The notes: a model not told the origin generated them from the sequence alone. A stretch of DNA of 64,000 nucleotides from Paracoccaceae bacterium (GCA_902534325.1 CACAPQ010000001.1:1-64000); one strand, 5' to 3'; numbered from the stretch's first letter, positions 1-9,421 are shown. Numbers and translations are program-made.

Positions 1-84
1 AGTAGCATCACTAACTCAATGCAATCAGATATGGTTTATTGGAAAGAAGCACTTAGGGCGAGAGGTGATTTACGTGCAAAATAA
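1..84 (+). CDS. 3' end of a gene cut by the window edge (unidentified)
   Basis: An open frame enters from the left edge and stops at TAA 82-84, giving 27 residues that end in the charged stretch WKEALRARGDLRAK. There is too little to name a family. It could be the C-terminus of a polysaccharide-locus protein or part of a decayed gene. Confidence 0.35.
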   Translation, partial: SSITNSMQSDMVYWKEALRARGDLRAK

Positions 85-141
85 AGGTGAAAAATATGGC
101 AATTAATTTTAAAGAAAAAGGATTGCGCGGCTTTCAGATAA

Positions 142-372
142 ATTGATCAGCAGCTCTACTCAAACTTTTTACTTCTTGAGAGATGTGCTTCCGTGCTCAA
201 CTCAGAAAAATTAATAATGATTATGAAATCTCGTGGAGTTCGAATTGACCTCTCTTGTGGAGCTAAGCATCTTGATAACATCCACCAAGAGTTTTATTCA
301 ATTTCATACCGCTTAACGTTACTTGTTGTTTGGCTGCCCTTGGCTCTGACAATTCTTCTAATTGAACGATAA
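142..372 (+). pseudogene. Small or 5'-truncated ORF with a C-terminal membrane segment
   Basis: After a stop at 139-141 one frame stays open for 76 codons to TAA 370-372. It has no good start near its beginning. The first usable codons are GTG 193, ATG 217 and ATG 223, the last giving 49 residues. The protein ends in a hydrophobic helix, LTLLVVWLPLALTILLIER, while the upstream part has mixed charged composition. A short ATG ORF at 96-146 in another frame precedes it, which suggests a frameshifted or truncated gene. The family is not recognised. It lies 50 bases before the flippase gene. Confidence 0.3.
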
Positions 373-422
373 CAGTTTATGAAGCTTTCCATAAAAAATT
401 GTGACGTTTTAGAGGTTACAAG

Positions 423-1958
423 ATGTCAAAAATTAGTATAAGTAAAAATATTTTTGCAAACCTTGTTTCCAATATATGGTTAATGCTTCTGTTAGTCATC
501 ACGACGCCAATATATGTAAGGTTTCTGGGCATTGAAGGCTATGGATTAATAGGTTTTTATCTTTCTTGGGTGGCCATAGTTGGAATCATAGATATTGGGG
601 TAACAGCAGCAGCAGGACGAGAAGTTGCTTGGCTATCAGCGCGGCCAGATGGGCGACGCAACATTCCTACTTTGTTGCGAAGCCTTGAAGTGGTTTACTG
701 GGGGGCCATTTTACTCATTGGTCTGGGAATTCTGATTGGGACCTTTTTTTTCGGAAAGGAGTGGTTTCAAACAAAAGATATTTCAAGAGAGGTCGTCTGG
801 GGCGCCCTAATGTTGATGGCAATTGCGCTGGTTGCTCAAGTTCCTTCTGGGTTATATATTAGCGGTCTGATGGGCTTACAGCGCCAGGTTGAGTGTTCGG
901 GACTTATCGCTTTTTTTGGAACCTTGCGTGCGCTGGGAGCAGTTTTTGTTATATGGTTAATAAGTCCAGATATCAGAGCATTTTTTTTGTGGCAAATAGT
1001 GGTGAGCGTTCTTCAGACTGGAGTGATGCGATGGTCGCTTTGGAGAAAAGTTCGCATGGAAGGTTACCCTGCAAGGTTTTCTAAAGAGGTGCTTGGATCC
1101 ATTAAGATGTTTGCTGGTGGGATGGTTCTGATCACGGCTTCAAGTATTATACTAACGCAGGCGGACAAATTGATTTTGAGCCGAATGGTTTCGTTGGAAG
1201 TTATAGGTTTTTACATGTTAGCTTGGACTGTAACATCGGGATTGTCGCGTATAGCCACGCCATTGATCCAAGCGTTTGCCCCTTACTTCACGATGTTGGT
1301 CTCAAGTGGAGATCGTGACACCTTGGAAAAACAGGTCCGCATTTCTTCTCAATTAATGAGTGCATTAATCTTACCTCCCTCTGCTTTGATTGTAGTTCTT
1401 TCTAAGCCAATTCTATTCTCTTGGACGGGAAGCGAAGATATTGCAGCGGGGGCAACATCAATTATGGCTGTATTGGTGGTTGGGACTGCTTTTTCTGCCT
1501 GCTCCTATCCCGCTTTAAGTATTCTCTACAGCGAAAAGCGATTAAAGCCCGTGATCACTGTTAATCTGGTTTCTTTGCTTGTGTTACTGCCACTACTAAT
1601 GATGACGGTTGTTCACTTTGGTGTAATAGGAGCAGCCTTTGTTTGGGCATTTTACGGCTTGATTTTATATGTGACTTATCAAGTATACGGACTGCGGAAC
1701 ATTCCCAAAGCCAGGTTTTTTTCCTCCACAATGCGCAATTTTATTGCCCCAGGTACGGTATCATTTGTTGTTGCTTTTATAGCTGGATATCTGTTGAAGG
1801 GAGTTGAGGAACGAATGGCCTGCGGTATACTGTTAGGCTCCGCATTAATCGTTGGCTGGCTAGCCGCTTTTTTATCTTGCCAAAACTTACGTAACATCGC
1901 TATTGAAAAATTGAAATTGAAATTGAAACGGAAATGGAAAACAAATACCTCTCTTTAG
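423..1958 (+). CDS. wzx: Wzx-type oligosaccharide flippase
   Basis: This 511-residue, very hydrophobic protein fits about 12-14 membrane helices and has the start typical of polysaccharide-export flippases (MOP superfamily): helix, then TPIYVRFLGIEGYGLIGFY at about residues 27-45. The family moves undecaprenyl-diphosphate-linked repeat units from the cytoplasmic to the periplasmic face of the inner membrane. It is the first intact gene of the polysaccharide locus and works with the probable polymerase at 21507-22664. A decayed, internally deleted relative lies at 5955-6175, showing this locus once held a second, similar wzx. The C-terminal tail is lysine-rich. The family is clear, but the exact glycan substrate cannot be told. 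Confidence 0.9.
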   Translation: MSKISISKNIFANLVSNIWLMLLLVITTPIYVRFLGIEGYGLIGFYLSWVAIVGIIDIGVTAAAGREVAWLSARPDGRRNIPTLLRSLEVVYWGAILLIGLGILIGTFFFGKEWFQTKDISREVVWGALMLMAIALVAQVPSGLYISGLMGLQRQVECSGLIAFFGTLRALGAVFVIWLISPDIRAFFLWQIVVSVLQTGVMRWSLWRKVRMEGYPARFSKEVLGSIKMFAGGMVLITASSIILTQADKLILSRMVSLEVIGFYMLAWTVTSGLSRIATPLIQAFAPYFTMLVSSGDRDTLEKQVRISSQLMSALILPPSALIVVLSKPILFSWTGSEDIAAGATSIMAVLVVGTAFSACSYPALSILYSEKRLKPVITVNLVSLLVLLPLLMMTVVHFGVIGAAFVWAFYGLILYVTYQVYGLRNIPKARFFSSTMRNFIAPGTVSFVVAFIAGYLLKGVEERMACGILLGSALIVGWLAAFLSCQNLRNIAIEKLKLKLKRKWKTNTSL

Positions 1959-2164
1959 TTTGTAACACTTTATTGTTTTTCTGGTGCGCAAAAGTGGGGA
2001 AGAGTTAAACTTTGTGTTGGCTCTTAGGAGTGCTCAATAACTATGATAGCTTTAATATTATATGCAAAAATTAGAGTTTATAGCGGTAGAGGCATTGTCG
2101 TGGTGAGAACTTGAGCATATTAATTTAAAATTAAACACCTACGGCAACAGGAAGGTTTCATTAA

Positions 2165-2899
2165 ATGAATGATATAGCAGAATTTAATTCGCAGAGAAAA
2201 AGTAATAGTGAGCGGCTTGGCGAAGATAAATCTATATTAAAACTAAGCAGGAAACTGCTTCACGAATTAGACAAATATAAATATTCATATCTGTGGTCTT
2301 CAGGTGGTTTGCCGATCATCCAGACCCCAGCAGATATTATAGCCCAACAAGAAGTAATATGGGAGACAAAACCCACGATTATTATCGAGACGGGTGTCGC
2401 AAGAGGAGGTTCTTTAATAAATTCGGCTATGAGTTTGGAACTGAATGGGGGGCGTGGGTTTGTCTTGGGGATTGATATAGATATCAGATCACATAACAGG
2501 AAAAAAATAGAAGAACATAAATTTTCAGATAGAATAAAATTGTTTCAGGGTTCGTCGGTTGACAAAGGAATTTTTGATAAAGTTACTTCTCTGATAGAGC
2601 CAACCGACCGAGTGATGCTGGTACTAGATTCAAATCATACATATGAACATGTACTAGCAGAATTGACTTTATGGGCTGAGATCGTTACCGAGGGTTGTTA
2701 TCTAGTGGTAGCAGACACAATGTTGCACTTTGCGACGCAAGAGGTTTCTGGATCCACCACTTGGCGCAGTGGGGATGATCCTCTTACTGCGCTCAATCAA
2801 TATATTAAAAGTACTAATAAGTTCATTCCTGATGATGAGATAAACGGGAAGTTGGTACTTTCAAGTTCATTTAAGGGTTACATGAGGGCACAACTATGA
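2165..2899 (+). CDS. CmcI/cephalosporin-hydroxylase-family methyltransferase
   Basis: This 244-residue protein resembles the CmcI/rhamnosyl O-methyltransferase family, which is common in glycan loci. The visible SAM-binding features are ETGVARGGS at 75-83, LGIDIDI at 101-107 and LDSNHTYEHV at 154-163. The last matches the acidic/His metal site of the family (D155, H158, H162). Despite the family name, such proteins usually methylate sugar hydroxyls. Its stop overlaps the start of the dioxygenase gene by 4 bases (ATGA), so the two are translationally coupled. It opens a tightly packed five-gene cassette running to 5946. O-methylation of a repeat-unit sugar is an inference. Confidence 0.75.
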   Translation: MNDIAEFNSQRKSNSERLGEDKSILKLSRKLLHELDKYKYSYLWSSGGLPIIQTPADIIAQQEVIWETKPTIIIETGVARGGSLINSAMSLELNGGRGFVLGIDIDIRSHNRKKIEEHKFSDRIKLFQGSSVDKGIFDKVTSLIEPTDRVMLVLDSNHTYEHVLAELTLWAEIVTEGCYLVVADTMLHFATQEVSGSTTWRSGDDPLTALNQYIKSTNKFIPDDEINGKLVLSSSFKGYMRAQL

Positions 2900-3717
2900 A
2901 ACGTGAAATGAAGTTATCTGGTATTAAGCATCAGCATCACAACAACAGTAAATTAGATGCTTATAAAGAGGAATTTGACAGAAAAGGTTGTGTAATAGTC
3001 AAAAACGTTTTTGACCAAGAGCAAATTGCCAGCTTGCAGCGAGCATACGATGCAGCGATAGTTGAAAATTTAAATTTCTACAAAAATAAAAACGTTGAGA
3101 TGAGTAAAAAGGAAATGGGTATAATTCGCCAAATTTACAGATATGACGAATTATTTATTGAAAGTGTTGTCAAAAAAGAAATTACTGATTTGGTTGATCG
3201 GTTCATCGATGACGATTGGATAATAACCCAACAAAATGGCTCTCATGTAGATGAGAATAAAAATCCGAATGGAGACTCTGTAGGCGTACAGGTTTGGCAT
3301 AGAGATTTTGTGTTTAGACACATCACGACTTCTAAGCCACTAATGATAAACATACTTATCCCACTGGATAAATTTACTAAGGAAAATGGTGCGACAAATA
3401 TTCTACCTTACTCCCATTTGTTTCCTGAATTTCCATCTAAAGAGTTTGTAACTGATAACCTAGACTATGCTGAGGCTGATCTTGGAGATATAGTTGTCCT
3501 AAATGGGCTAACCTATCACTCAGCAGGCCAAAATTTAGGCGGTATGAATAGAAGGTCTTTCAATACGGTTTTTGCTGTTCCTGCTATTCGCCACCAGGTA
3601 GAACCGTTTCCAGAACATCCCAAAGATGATTTTATTAAAAAGTATGAAAAATTCTTGACTGCGGGGTATTCTAATAACCCCTCTCTCTTAGAATTCATTC
3701 AGGAACGAAATGCATAA
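2896..3717 (+). CDS. Phytanoyl-CoA dioxygenase (PhyH)-family Fe(II)/2-oxoglutarate oxygenase
   Basis: The 273 residues show the PhyH double-stranded beta-helix layout. The iron ligands fit HRD at 135-137 (H135, D137) plus H208 in YHSAGQN, and R219/R220 are candidates for holding 2-oxoglutarate. Such enzymes hydroxylate or oxidise small substrates, and in glycan loci some act on sugars or their substituents. The gene is coupled by 4-base or 8-base overlaps to the methyltransferases on both sides, so they are probably co-translated and act on the same modification. The substrate is unknown. The PhyH call itself is secure. Confidence 0.8.
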   Translation: MKREMKLSGIKHQHHNNSKLDAYKEEFDRKGCVIVKNVFDQEQIASLQRAYDAAIVENLNFYKNKNVEMSKKEMGIIRQIYRYDELFIESVVKKEITDLVDRFIDDDWIITQQNGSHVDENKNPNGDSVGVQVWHRDFVFRHITTSKPLMINILIPLDKFTKENGATNILPYSHLFPEFPSKEFVTDNLDYAEADLGDIVVLNGLTYHSAGQNLGGMNRRSFNTVFAVPAIRHQVEPFPEHPKDDFIKKYEKFLTAGYSNNPSLLEFIQERNA

Positions 3718-4363
3718 AATTTCTAAACGCTTTCATGACCACTATTCAGACAAATATTCCAAATATGGACCAACGTCTGAAGGCGTCGACTGGGGAAGTA
3801 ACTCTGACTTAGCCAGTATACGGCAAGCTAAAATGCTTGGGGTGATTAAAGAAAGTAAGGACGACGTAACTCTGCTGGATGTTGGTTGCGGTTACGGACA
3901 TTTGGCTGAGATAATCTCCCAAAGTCATAAGCAGATAAAGTACTCTGGTGTTGATGTCGTCGCTGACATGATAGTTTATGCCAAAAAAACTTCCCCACAA
4001 TTTGACTTTTATCAAGGAGATTTTTTGACTGAAGAATTTGGTGTTTTTGATTATTTAGTTTGCAACGGCATATTAACGCAGAAGCTGACGGCGACAACAT
4101 TAGAAATGAATTCATTTGCTCAAGATCTAATAAAAAAAATGTACCGAGTTTCTAGGAAGGGCATAGCATTTAATGTAATGAACACCCACGTGAATTTTCA
4201 GACTGATAACCTGTATTATAGAAGTCCGGTTGAGTTGCTGGGCTGGTGTACTTCTGAATTAACACCACATGTTGTAATTGATTCAGCATATCAACTTTGG
4301 TTTGAATATACTGTCTATTTATACAAACCTGATTTTATTCATGGGAAACAGGATGAAAAATAA
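3710..4363 (+). CDS. Class I SAM-dependent methyltransferase
   Basis: The protein has 217 residues with motif I LLDVGCGYGHLAE at about 55-67, an acidic residue after the second strand (GVDVVADM), and a motif-IV-like FDYLVCNGIL. This is a Rossmann-fold methyltransferase. It overlaps the dioxygenase gene by 8 bases and the next acetyltransferase gene by 11, so it belongs to the same cassette. The target is probably a sugar or sugar substituent. The sequence does not say which. Confidence 0.75.
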   Translation: MHKISKRFHDHYSDKYSKYGPTSEGVDWGSNSDLASIRQAKMLGVIKESKDDVTLLDVGCGYGHLAEIISQSHKQIKYSGVDVVADMIVYAKKTSPQFDFYQGDFLTEEFGVFDYLVCNGILTQKLTATTLEMNSFAQDLIKKMYRVSRKGIAFNVMNTHVNFQTDNLYYRSPVELLGWCTSELTPHVVIDSAYQLWFEYTVYLYKPDFIHGKQDEK

Positions 4364-5012
4364 AAAAATAATTATTTTTGGCAATGGCACACTCGCTCAA
4401 TTAGCTGATTACTATTTTACAAATGATAGTGATTATGAGGTTATTGGCTTTACAGTGGACGATTTAACTTCCAGTAAGGATGTAACTTATTTAAATAGGC
4501 CCCTATACAAATGGCCTGAGGTCGTCGCTAAATTCGAACCGGCTCAAATTGATATATTTATTGCTATTGGATATAAAAAAACAAACACTATCCGGAGAAC
4601 CCGATTTGATCAGGTAAAGGCGTCTGGATTTAGTCTCGCAAGCTACATCAGCTCTAAAGCAATAAATTTTGCTACTAAAATTGGAGATAACTGCTTTATC
4701 TTAGAAAGTAATGTTTTGCAGCCTTTTAGTGAAATAGAAGATTGCGTAACGATGTGGTCTGGGAACCACCTAGGGCACCATTCAGTTTTGAAACAAAACT
4801 GCTTTATAACCTCACATGTTGTGATTTCCGGTAAATGTACTGTAGGCCAAAATTCATTTATTGGGGTTAACGCGTTAATACATGATAATGTTGAGATCGG
4901 CGACAGTTGCGTTGTCGGCGCTGGGGCTATAGTCGCGCAGTCTTGCGAAAACAGGAGTGTATTTTCTCCACTTAAAACGGAAGCCAGGATAATTAAACGT
5001 GACATCATCTGA
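4353..5012 (+). CDS. NeuD/PglD-type sugar O- or N-acetyltransferase
   Basis: From ATG 4353 the 219 residues show a nucleotide-binding-like N-terminal domain (KKIIIFGNGTLAQLADYYF) followed by a left-handed beta-helix of hexapeptide repeats (about 100-200) with NHLGHHS at 138-144, the catalytic-His region of PglD/NeuD enzymes. These transfer acetyl from acetyl-CoA to amino sugars or sialic-acid-like sugars. An in-frame reading from 4278 is longer, but its extra N-terminus lies inside the methyltransferase gene and does not resemble the family, so 4353 (or 4341) is preferred. The cassette continues with a 14-base overlap into the next gene. Confidence 0.8.
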   Translation: MKNKKIIIFGNGTLAQLADYYFTNDSDYEVIGFTVDDLTSSKDVTYLNRPLYKWPEVVAKFEPAQIDIFIAIGYKKTNTIRRTRFDQVKASGFSLASYISSKAINFATKIGDNCFILESNVLQPFSEIEDCVTMWSGNHLGHHSVLKQNCFITSHVVISGKCTVGQNSFIGVNALIHDNVEIGDSCVVGAGAIVAQSCENRSVFSPLKTEARIIKRDII

Positions 5013-5946
5013 CATCAGTTTACCCACATGGGAAAAAAAAGGCAGAATTTTTAGTAGAGAGGGTGGTCCATTTTTTAAAACCCACGCAATGCGAGTTATA
5101 CCTTACATACGAGAAAATGGTGAGTTGCGTTTGTTTTTTTCCTCTCGTTGCGCTGATGATATGATGCACCCAACATTTATCGATGTAGATCCCGAAAACC
5201 CAATGGACGTAATCTATGTTTCAGAAAAACCTCTGATGGCACTGGGGCTACATGGTACATTTGATGATTCTGGAATTACGATGGGATCTATCGTAAAAGT
5301 TGCAGGGAAAACGTATTGTTACTACACAGGTTGGAAGAGGCGCCGGTATAATGTCCCTTTTGAATTATCAATTGGCCTAGCAGAGGTCAAAGATGATGGT
5401 GATAGGTTCGAAAAATTATACAATGGTCCAATATTGTCACAAGACTACAACCACCCCTACCTGGTTGCCGGTCCTTATGTATTGAATGAGGATGATTGCC
5501 TCAAAATGTGGTACTGTTCGGGCACTTCCTGGGTTGCTTATGGAGATGCAGTTGAGCCAATCTACACTGTATTTAGCGCGAAATCAGAAGATGGAATTAA
5601 TTGGAAGCAAGATAGCCCGAAGCCATGTATAAAATACAACAACGATCGTGAAGTGATTTCTGCGCCTTGGGTGTGCTGCACACCTTCAGGATATGTAATG
5701 TATTATCCTTTCAGGCAAAGCGAAACGGCAGTTTTGAAAAGGTATTCTATTGGAGTTGCTGTATCTAGTGATGGTATGAATTGGGTTAGAAAAGACGAAA
5801 AAGCGGGAATTGAAAAATCGAAAGAAGGTTGGGATTCAGAGATGGTATGTTATCCTGCAATTTTCAAACATGGTGAAAAGGAATATTTATTCTATTCTGG
5901 AAACAGAGTGGGTTTAGGCGGGATAGGCTACGCGGTTTCTGTTTGA
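4999..5946 (+). CDS. GH43/GH32-like five-bladed beta-propeller protein
   Basis: The gene starts with GTG inside the preceding gene and encodes 315 residues with no signal peptide. Repeated blade-like motifs can be seen (LRLFFSSR, KTYCYYTGWKRR, CLKMWYCSGTSW, SGYVMYYPFRQ, KEYLFYSGNR), each an aromatic strand followed by a polar turn. This matches the beta-propeller glycosidase-like proteins sometimes found in O-antigen loci. The lack of an export signal argues for a cytoplasmic role on a nucleotide- or lipid-linked sugar rather than degradation of external glycan. Catalytic acids cannot be assigned with confidence. It is the last gene of the cassette and is followed by the broken flippase. Confidence 0.65.
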   Translation: MTSSDISLPTWEKKGRIFSREGGPFFKTHAMRVIPYIRENGELRLFFSSRCADDMMHPTFIDVDPENPMDVIYVSEKPLMALGLHGTFDDSGITMGSIVKVAGKTYCYYTGWKRRRYNVPFELSIGLAEVKDDGDRFEKLYNGPILSQDYNHPYLVAGPYVLNEDDCLKMWYCSGTSWVAYGDAVEPIYTVFSAKSEDGINWKQDSPKPCIKYNNDREVISAPWVCCTPSGYVMYYPFRQSETAVLKRYSIGVAVSSDGMNWVRKDEKAGIEKSKEGWDSEMVCYPAIFKHGEKEYLFYSGNRVGLGGIGYAVSV

Positions 5947-5954
5947 TGAATATT

Positions 5955-6175
5955 GTAAGGCACCCAGCCAGGTTCTCCACATAGTTGCTTGGATCCGTTA
6001 AAATGTTTACGGGAGGGATGATGTTGGTCACGGGCTCAAGTGGCATATTAATGCATGCAGACAAAATGATTTTGAGCCGTATTGCTTGTTAGCTGGTTCG
6101 TGATCATGCAATCTTGCCAAAACCTACGTAATGCACTTATTGAAATATGGAGACGGAAAACTAATAGCTCTCATT
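5955..6175 (+). pseudogene. Remnant of a second wzx flippase with a large internal deletion
   Basis: The DNA and its translation match two separate parts of the intact flippase at 423-1958. Segment 1 (about 5955-6092) reads LLGSVKMFTGGMMLVTG and then ADKMILSRI, matching LGSIKMFAGGMVLITA and ADKLILSR at about 1090-1190. Segment 2 (about 6093-6175) reads SCQNLRNALIE, matching SCQNLRNIAIE near 1876-1908. Roughly 230 codons between them are missing, and stops interrupt segment 1 (TAG near 5982 and just after SRIAC). It is diverged rather than identical, so it comes from a related locus or an old duplication. It lies between the five-gene cassette and the GT2 gene. Confidence 0.8.
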
Positions 6176-6227
6176 GGTTTGATTCCGTGCACTGTTTCCA
6201 CTTGCGCAAACAGTCTAGCATAATAAT

Positions 6228-7235
6228 GTGGCACAAATGAAAAATAAAAACTATCCTTTAGTCAGTGTTGGTTTGTTCGTTTTCAATGGAGAAGACGGTC
6301 TGGCTAAAGCATTAGATTCTCTTATTGAACAGGATTACCCTAACTTAGAAATCGTTATTTCAGATAATGCGTCGACTGATGCTACTCCTGATATCTGTAG
6401 AAGATATATGCAGAAAGACCCAAGAATTAAATATAGTAGGTCAAAGAAAAACTTAGGTCCATTATGGAATGGTCTTCAGGTTTTTAAACGATCCTCTGGA
6501 AAATACTTTATGTGGGCTGCTCATGACGATCAACGGGAAAAGTCTTTCATTAGTTCGTGTGTTTTAAAAATGGAACAATGCCCCGACGCAGTACTTTGCC
6601 ACTCTCACACTGCAAGTTACATTGAAGGGCGGACGGAAAGGCTATGTGTTGGCAACTTGAACAGTTTTGAGGGCGTAACTGGGTTAGTAGAGCGTTATAG
6701 AGAAACTCTGAAGCATTTTCCGACTACCGCTGTTTACGGCCTTTATCGGTCATCGGCAATGCGCAAGACGCGGCTCAATGAGAAACTACTGGCAACTGAT
6801 ATAGCATTCATTCAAGAGTTGTCTATCCATGGAAATTTCGTTCAAGTACCCCAGATCCTATTTAATTACACTGGTCGAAAGAAATGGAATACCGTTCACC
6901 AGGATTATAAATTCATGTTCGGGGATGAAAAAAAGCCTTGGTGGTATCTACCGTTCATCGTTTTGTTTTGTAATCACTGGAGCAGAGTTGCAACAGCTTC
7001 ATTACCTTATGGTGTTAAAATACTTTTGTGGGCTGAGTTGATTAAACATCAAAGCCGGTATATCTCCTTGAAGGTTTTGATCAAGGTGACTGGATGGGTT
7101 TGTCCTGCCATATGGCGGGTAAAGTTGGGATCGGCAATTTACCGCAAATGGATAATGAGCCCTAATATTGAGCATATATGTGATGACTTATTTTTAGAGA
7201 GAGTGATAAAACCACAACTAGGATGGTGGAAGTAG
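6228..7235 (+). CDS. Family 2 (GT-A) glycosyltransferase
   Basis: The 335 residues begin with the GT2 signature PLVSVGLFVFNGEDGLAKAL, followed by IVISDNASTDAT (about 45-56) and the nucleotide-sugar/metal motif AAHDDQ near residues 101-106. Such enzymes add one sugar to the growing lipid-linked repeat at the cytoplasmic face. The start is GTG 6228 or ATG 6237, and no good ribosome site decides between them. The C-terminal third has amphipathic and aromatic stretches that may touch the membrane. The gene stands alone, with a remnant before it and a gap of about 350 bases after it. Confidence 0.85.
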   Translation: MAQMKNKNYPLVSVGLFVFNGEDGLAKALDSLIEQDYPNLEIVISDNASTDATPDICRRYMQKDPRIKYSRSKKNLGPLWNGLQVFKRSSGKYFMWAAHDDQREKSFISSCVLKMEQCPDAVLCHSHTASYIEGRTERLCVGNLNSFEGVTGLVERYRETLKHFPTTAVYGLYRSSAMRKTRLNEKLLATDIAFIQELSIHGNFVQVPQILFNYTGRKKWNTVHQDYKFMFGDEKKPWWYLPFIVLFCNHWSRVATASLPYGVKILLWAELIKHQSRYISLKVLIKVTGWVCPAIWRVKLGSAIYRKWIMSPNIEHICDDLFLERVIKPQLGWWK

Positions 7236-7584
7236 CTGGTTGTTACCCGGTATAAGGTAAGAGTACGGCTTTCCGACGCTTCCACCGAAAAACTTTACGT
7301 TGAGGCCTTAAAGGCGGCCGTTTACCAAAATGAAACTACCAATGGTCTCAAAGCGGGCGGGTTATAAATAACCACGTTGGTTTAAAAAGCGAAGAGCTCT
7401 CTCACAACACTCGACAAGCGCGTGCCACGCAGGGCATAATTACTTAAAAAAAATAAATAGCAGCGTAAACTATTTAGTGTATCTAAAAAAGTTGTACAAA
7501 TTTCGTGAAATGAAGGACCATTTTACTGGTCAATGATAAGCTTTGTCTTTAGTAAGTTAAATTAGGCTCAATAGGTTACCTAAT
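7236..7584 (+). other. 350-base gap with only broken reading frames
   Basis: No intact gene was found. A locally GC-richer stretch (about 7262-7345) has an open frame reading RLSDASTEKLYVEALKAAVY that soon meets stops, and a later frame (about 7446-7533) is also open only briefly. This may be gene debris. I could not assign a family, and no terminal repeats of a mobile element are visible. Confidence 0.4.
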
Positions 7585-8643
7585 ATGATATCAAGAGTTG
7601 TTGCGTCTGATCGTAAAATTCGTATAGCCATCGTAGGCTGTGGACGGATTTCTAAAAGGCACTTTGATGCAATTGACGCACATGCTGACGACTTAGAGTT
7701 AGTTTCAGTTTGTGATGCTGATCCCAGTGTGCTGGCCGCACACGACGAAAAATACAATGTGCCCATGTATCTGCAACTTAACGAAATGATAGAAAATGAG
7801 GAGTTAGATTTGGTAGTATTGTGTACACCAAGTGGTTTACACGCTAGACAAGCAGAGCTTGCTGCTAAACATGGTATTAATGTTATAACTGAAAAACCGA
7901 TGGCTACAAACTGGCAGGACGGTTTACGTATGGTTAAAGCTTGTGATGATGCGCGAGTTCGATTGTTTGTAGTCAAACAAAATCGTCGCAATAATACGCT
8001 TCGGCGCTTAAAACAAACAATTGAAAAAGGTCGTTTTGGTCGAATTTACATGGTCAATATTAATGTATTTTGGACACGGCCACAGGAGTATTATGATAGT
8101 GCCAAATGGCGCGGCACATGGGAGTTTGATGGTGGTGCATTTATGAATCAGGCCAGTCATTATGTTGATCTTCTTGACTGGTTGATTGGTCCAATTGAGA
8201 GCTTGCAAGCGTATACCGCGACCTTGGCTAGGAATATAGAGGTTGAAGATACTGGGGTGGTTAGTGTCAAGTGGCGTTCAGGCGCTTTAGGTTCGCTAAA
8301 TGTTACAATGCTCACCTACCCAAAAAACTTTGAGGGTTCTATCACTATACTGGGTGAAAAAGGCACCGTGCGAATTGGTGGAGTAGCTGTCAATGAAATT
8401 GAGCATTGGGAATTTTTAGAAGAGGCACCAGAAGACAAAGATATAAAAAATGTGAATTATAAAACCAGCTCTGTCTATGGTTTTGGTCATCCTCTTTACT
8501 ATGAAAATGTGATAGAAGTAATGAGAGGAAGAACAGATCCTGAAACCGATGGCCGTGAAGGACTGCGCTCACTTGAGGTGTTGATTGGCACTTATCTTTC
8601 TGCCAGAGACGGAAAACGTATTTCGTTGCCATTAGATCATTGA
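7585..8643 (+). CDS. wlbA: WlbA/WbpB-type UDP-GlcNAc-uronate 3-dehydrogenase (Gfo/Idh/MocA family)
   Basis: This 352-residue oxidoreductase has a Rossmann nucleotide site [14 protein letters not shown] (about 14-27) and the family EKPMA segment near 112. It also carries the WlbA-specific run [26 protein letters not shown]-like INVFWTRP and [18 protein letters not shown]. WlbA/WbpB oxidises C3 of UDP-N-acetylglucosaminuronate with NAD, the first step to 2,3-diacetamido uronic acids. The next gene is the matching N-acetyltransferase (1-base gap) and the matching aminotransferase lies at 16674-17846. The preceding dehydrogenase (WbpA type) is not in the window. Confidence 0.88.
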   Translation: MISRVVASDRKIRIAIVGCGRISKRHFDAIDAHADDLELVSVCDADPSVLAAHDEKYNVPMYLQLNEMIENEELDLVVLCTPSGLHARQAELAAKHGINVITEKPMATNWQDGLRMVKACDDARVRLFVVKQNRRNNTLRRLKQTIEKGRFGRIYMVNINVFWTRPQEYYDSAKWRGTWEFDGGAFMNQASHYVDLLDWLIGPIESLQAYTATLARNIEVEDTGVVSVKWRSGALGSLNVTMLTYPKNFEGSITILGEKGTVRIGGVAVNEIEHWEFLEEAPEDKDIKNVNYKTSSVYGFGHPLYYENVIEVMRGRTDPETDGREGLRSLEVLIGTYLSARDGKRISLPLDH

Positions 8644-8644
8644 A

Positions 8645-9250
8645 ATGACCTACACTGTTCATCCAACAGCTATAATTGATAATGGCGCACAAATTGGTGA
8701 AGATACTTTTGTATGGCATTGGGTGCATATTTGTGGTGGTGCAGTCATTGGAAAGAATGTTTCTCTTGGGCAAAACGTATTTGTAGGCAACAATGTCAAG
8801 ATTGGAGATAAATGCAAGATCCAGAATAATGTATCAGTGTATGATAATGTTTCTCTTGAAGATGGGGTTTTTTGTGGACCGAGCATGGTTTTTACAAATG
8901 TACATAATCCGCGTTCACTAATTGAACGAAAAAATGAATATCGAGATACTTTAGTCAAAAAAGGTGCAACCTTAGGCGCTAATTGCACAGTTTTGTGTGG
9001 CTTAACTATTGGCGAATTTGCTTTCATTGGAGCGGGTGCTGTTGTTATTAAGAATGTGCCTGCATATGCTTTGATGGTTGGTGTTCCTGCTAAACAAGTT
9101 GGCTGGATTAGTGAGTTTGGTGAACAACTTGATTTACCCTTGAGTGGAACAGCAAAGACTACGTGCACGAATACAGGCGATGTTTATTGTTTAAATTTAA
9201 ATTCAGTCTCCAAGAAAAGTACTTCCAACATATCTAAAAGCAAAACTTAA
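8645..9250 (+). CDS. wbpD: WbpD/WlbB-type UDP-amino-uronate N-acetyltransferase
   Basis: The 201-residue protein is almost entirely hexapeptide repeats (left-handed beta-helix). The WbpD/WlbB hallmarks are [20 protein letters not shown] at the N-terminus, [10 protein letters not shown] near 90 (the conserved Asn-Val-His) and GVPAKQVGW near 150. It acetylates the C3 amino group of UDP-2-acetamido-3-amino uronate using acetyl-CoA. It follows wlbA by one base, so it is surely the same operon. About 35 C-terminal residues are polar and not part of the fold. Confidence 0.87.
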   Translation: MTYTVHPTAIIDNGAQIGEDTFVWHWVHICGGAVIGKNVSLGQNVFVGNNVKIGDKCKIQNNVSVYDNVSLEDGVFCGPSMVFTNVHNPRSLIERKNEYRDTLVKKGATLGANCTVLCGLTIGEFAFIGAGAVVIKNVPAYALMVGVPAKQVGWISEFGEQLDLPLSGTAKTTCTNTGDVYCLNLNSVSKKSTSNISKSKT

Positions 9251-9421
9251 AGATGGATCAAACTAAATCAGCATTTTAGACTTCACTATAAAGTCACGAA
9301 TAGATAATTGCTTAAGAGGCTTAGTCAACGATTTGAAACAGAGCCACAAGGCTTGTCAAGTTTATTGGCTTTTGTTGAGGAAATAGCTAAGGATTTTACT
9401 TAAGAAGACTAAGGAAATTAA

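Noticed and set aside
7262-7345. Possible insertion-sequence fragment (frame with EKLYVEALKAAVYQ)
   Set aside because: No terminal inverted repeats, target duplication or transposase motif could be seen.
9308-9403. 31-codon TTG frame before the epimerase gene
   Set aside because: It begins directly after a stop codon, has no ribosome site and matches nothing I know. It may be debris but cannot be called a gene.
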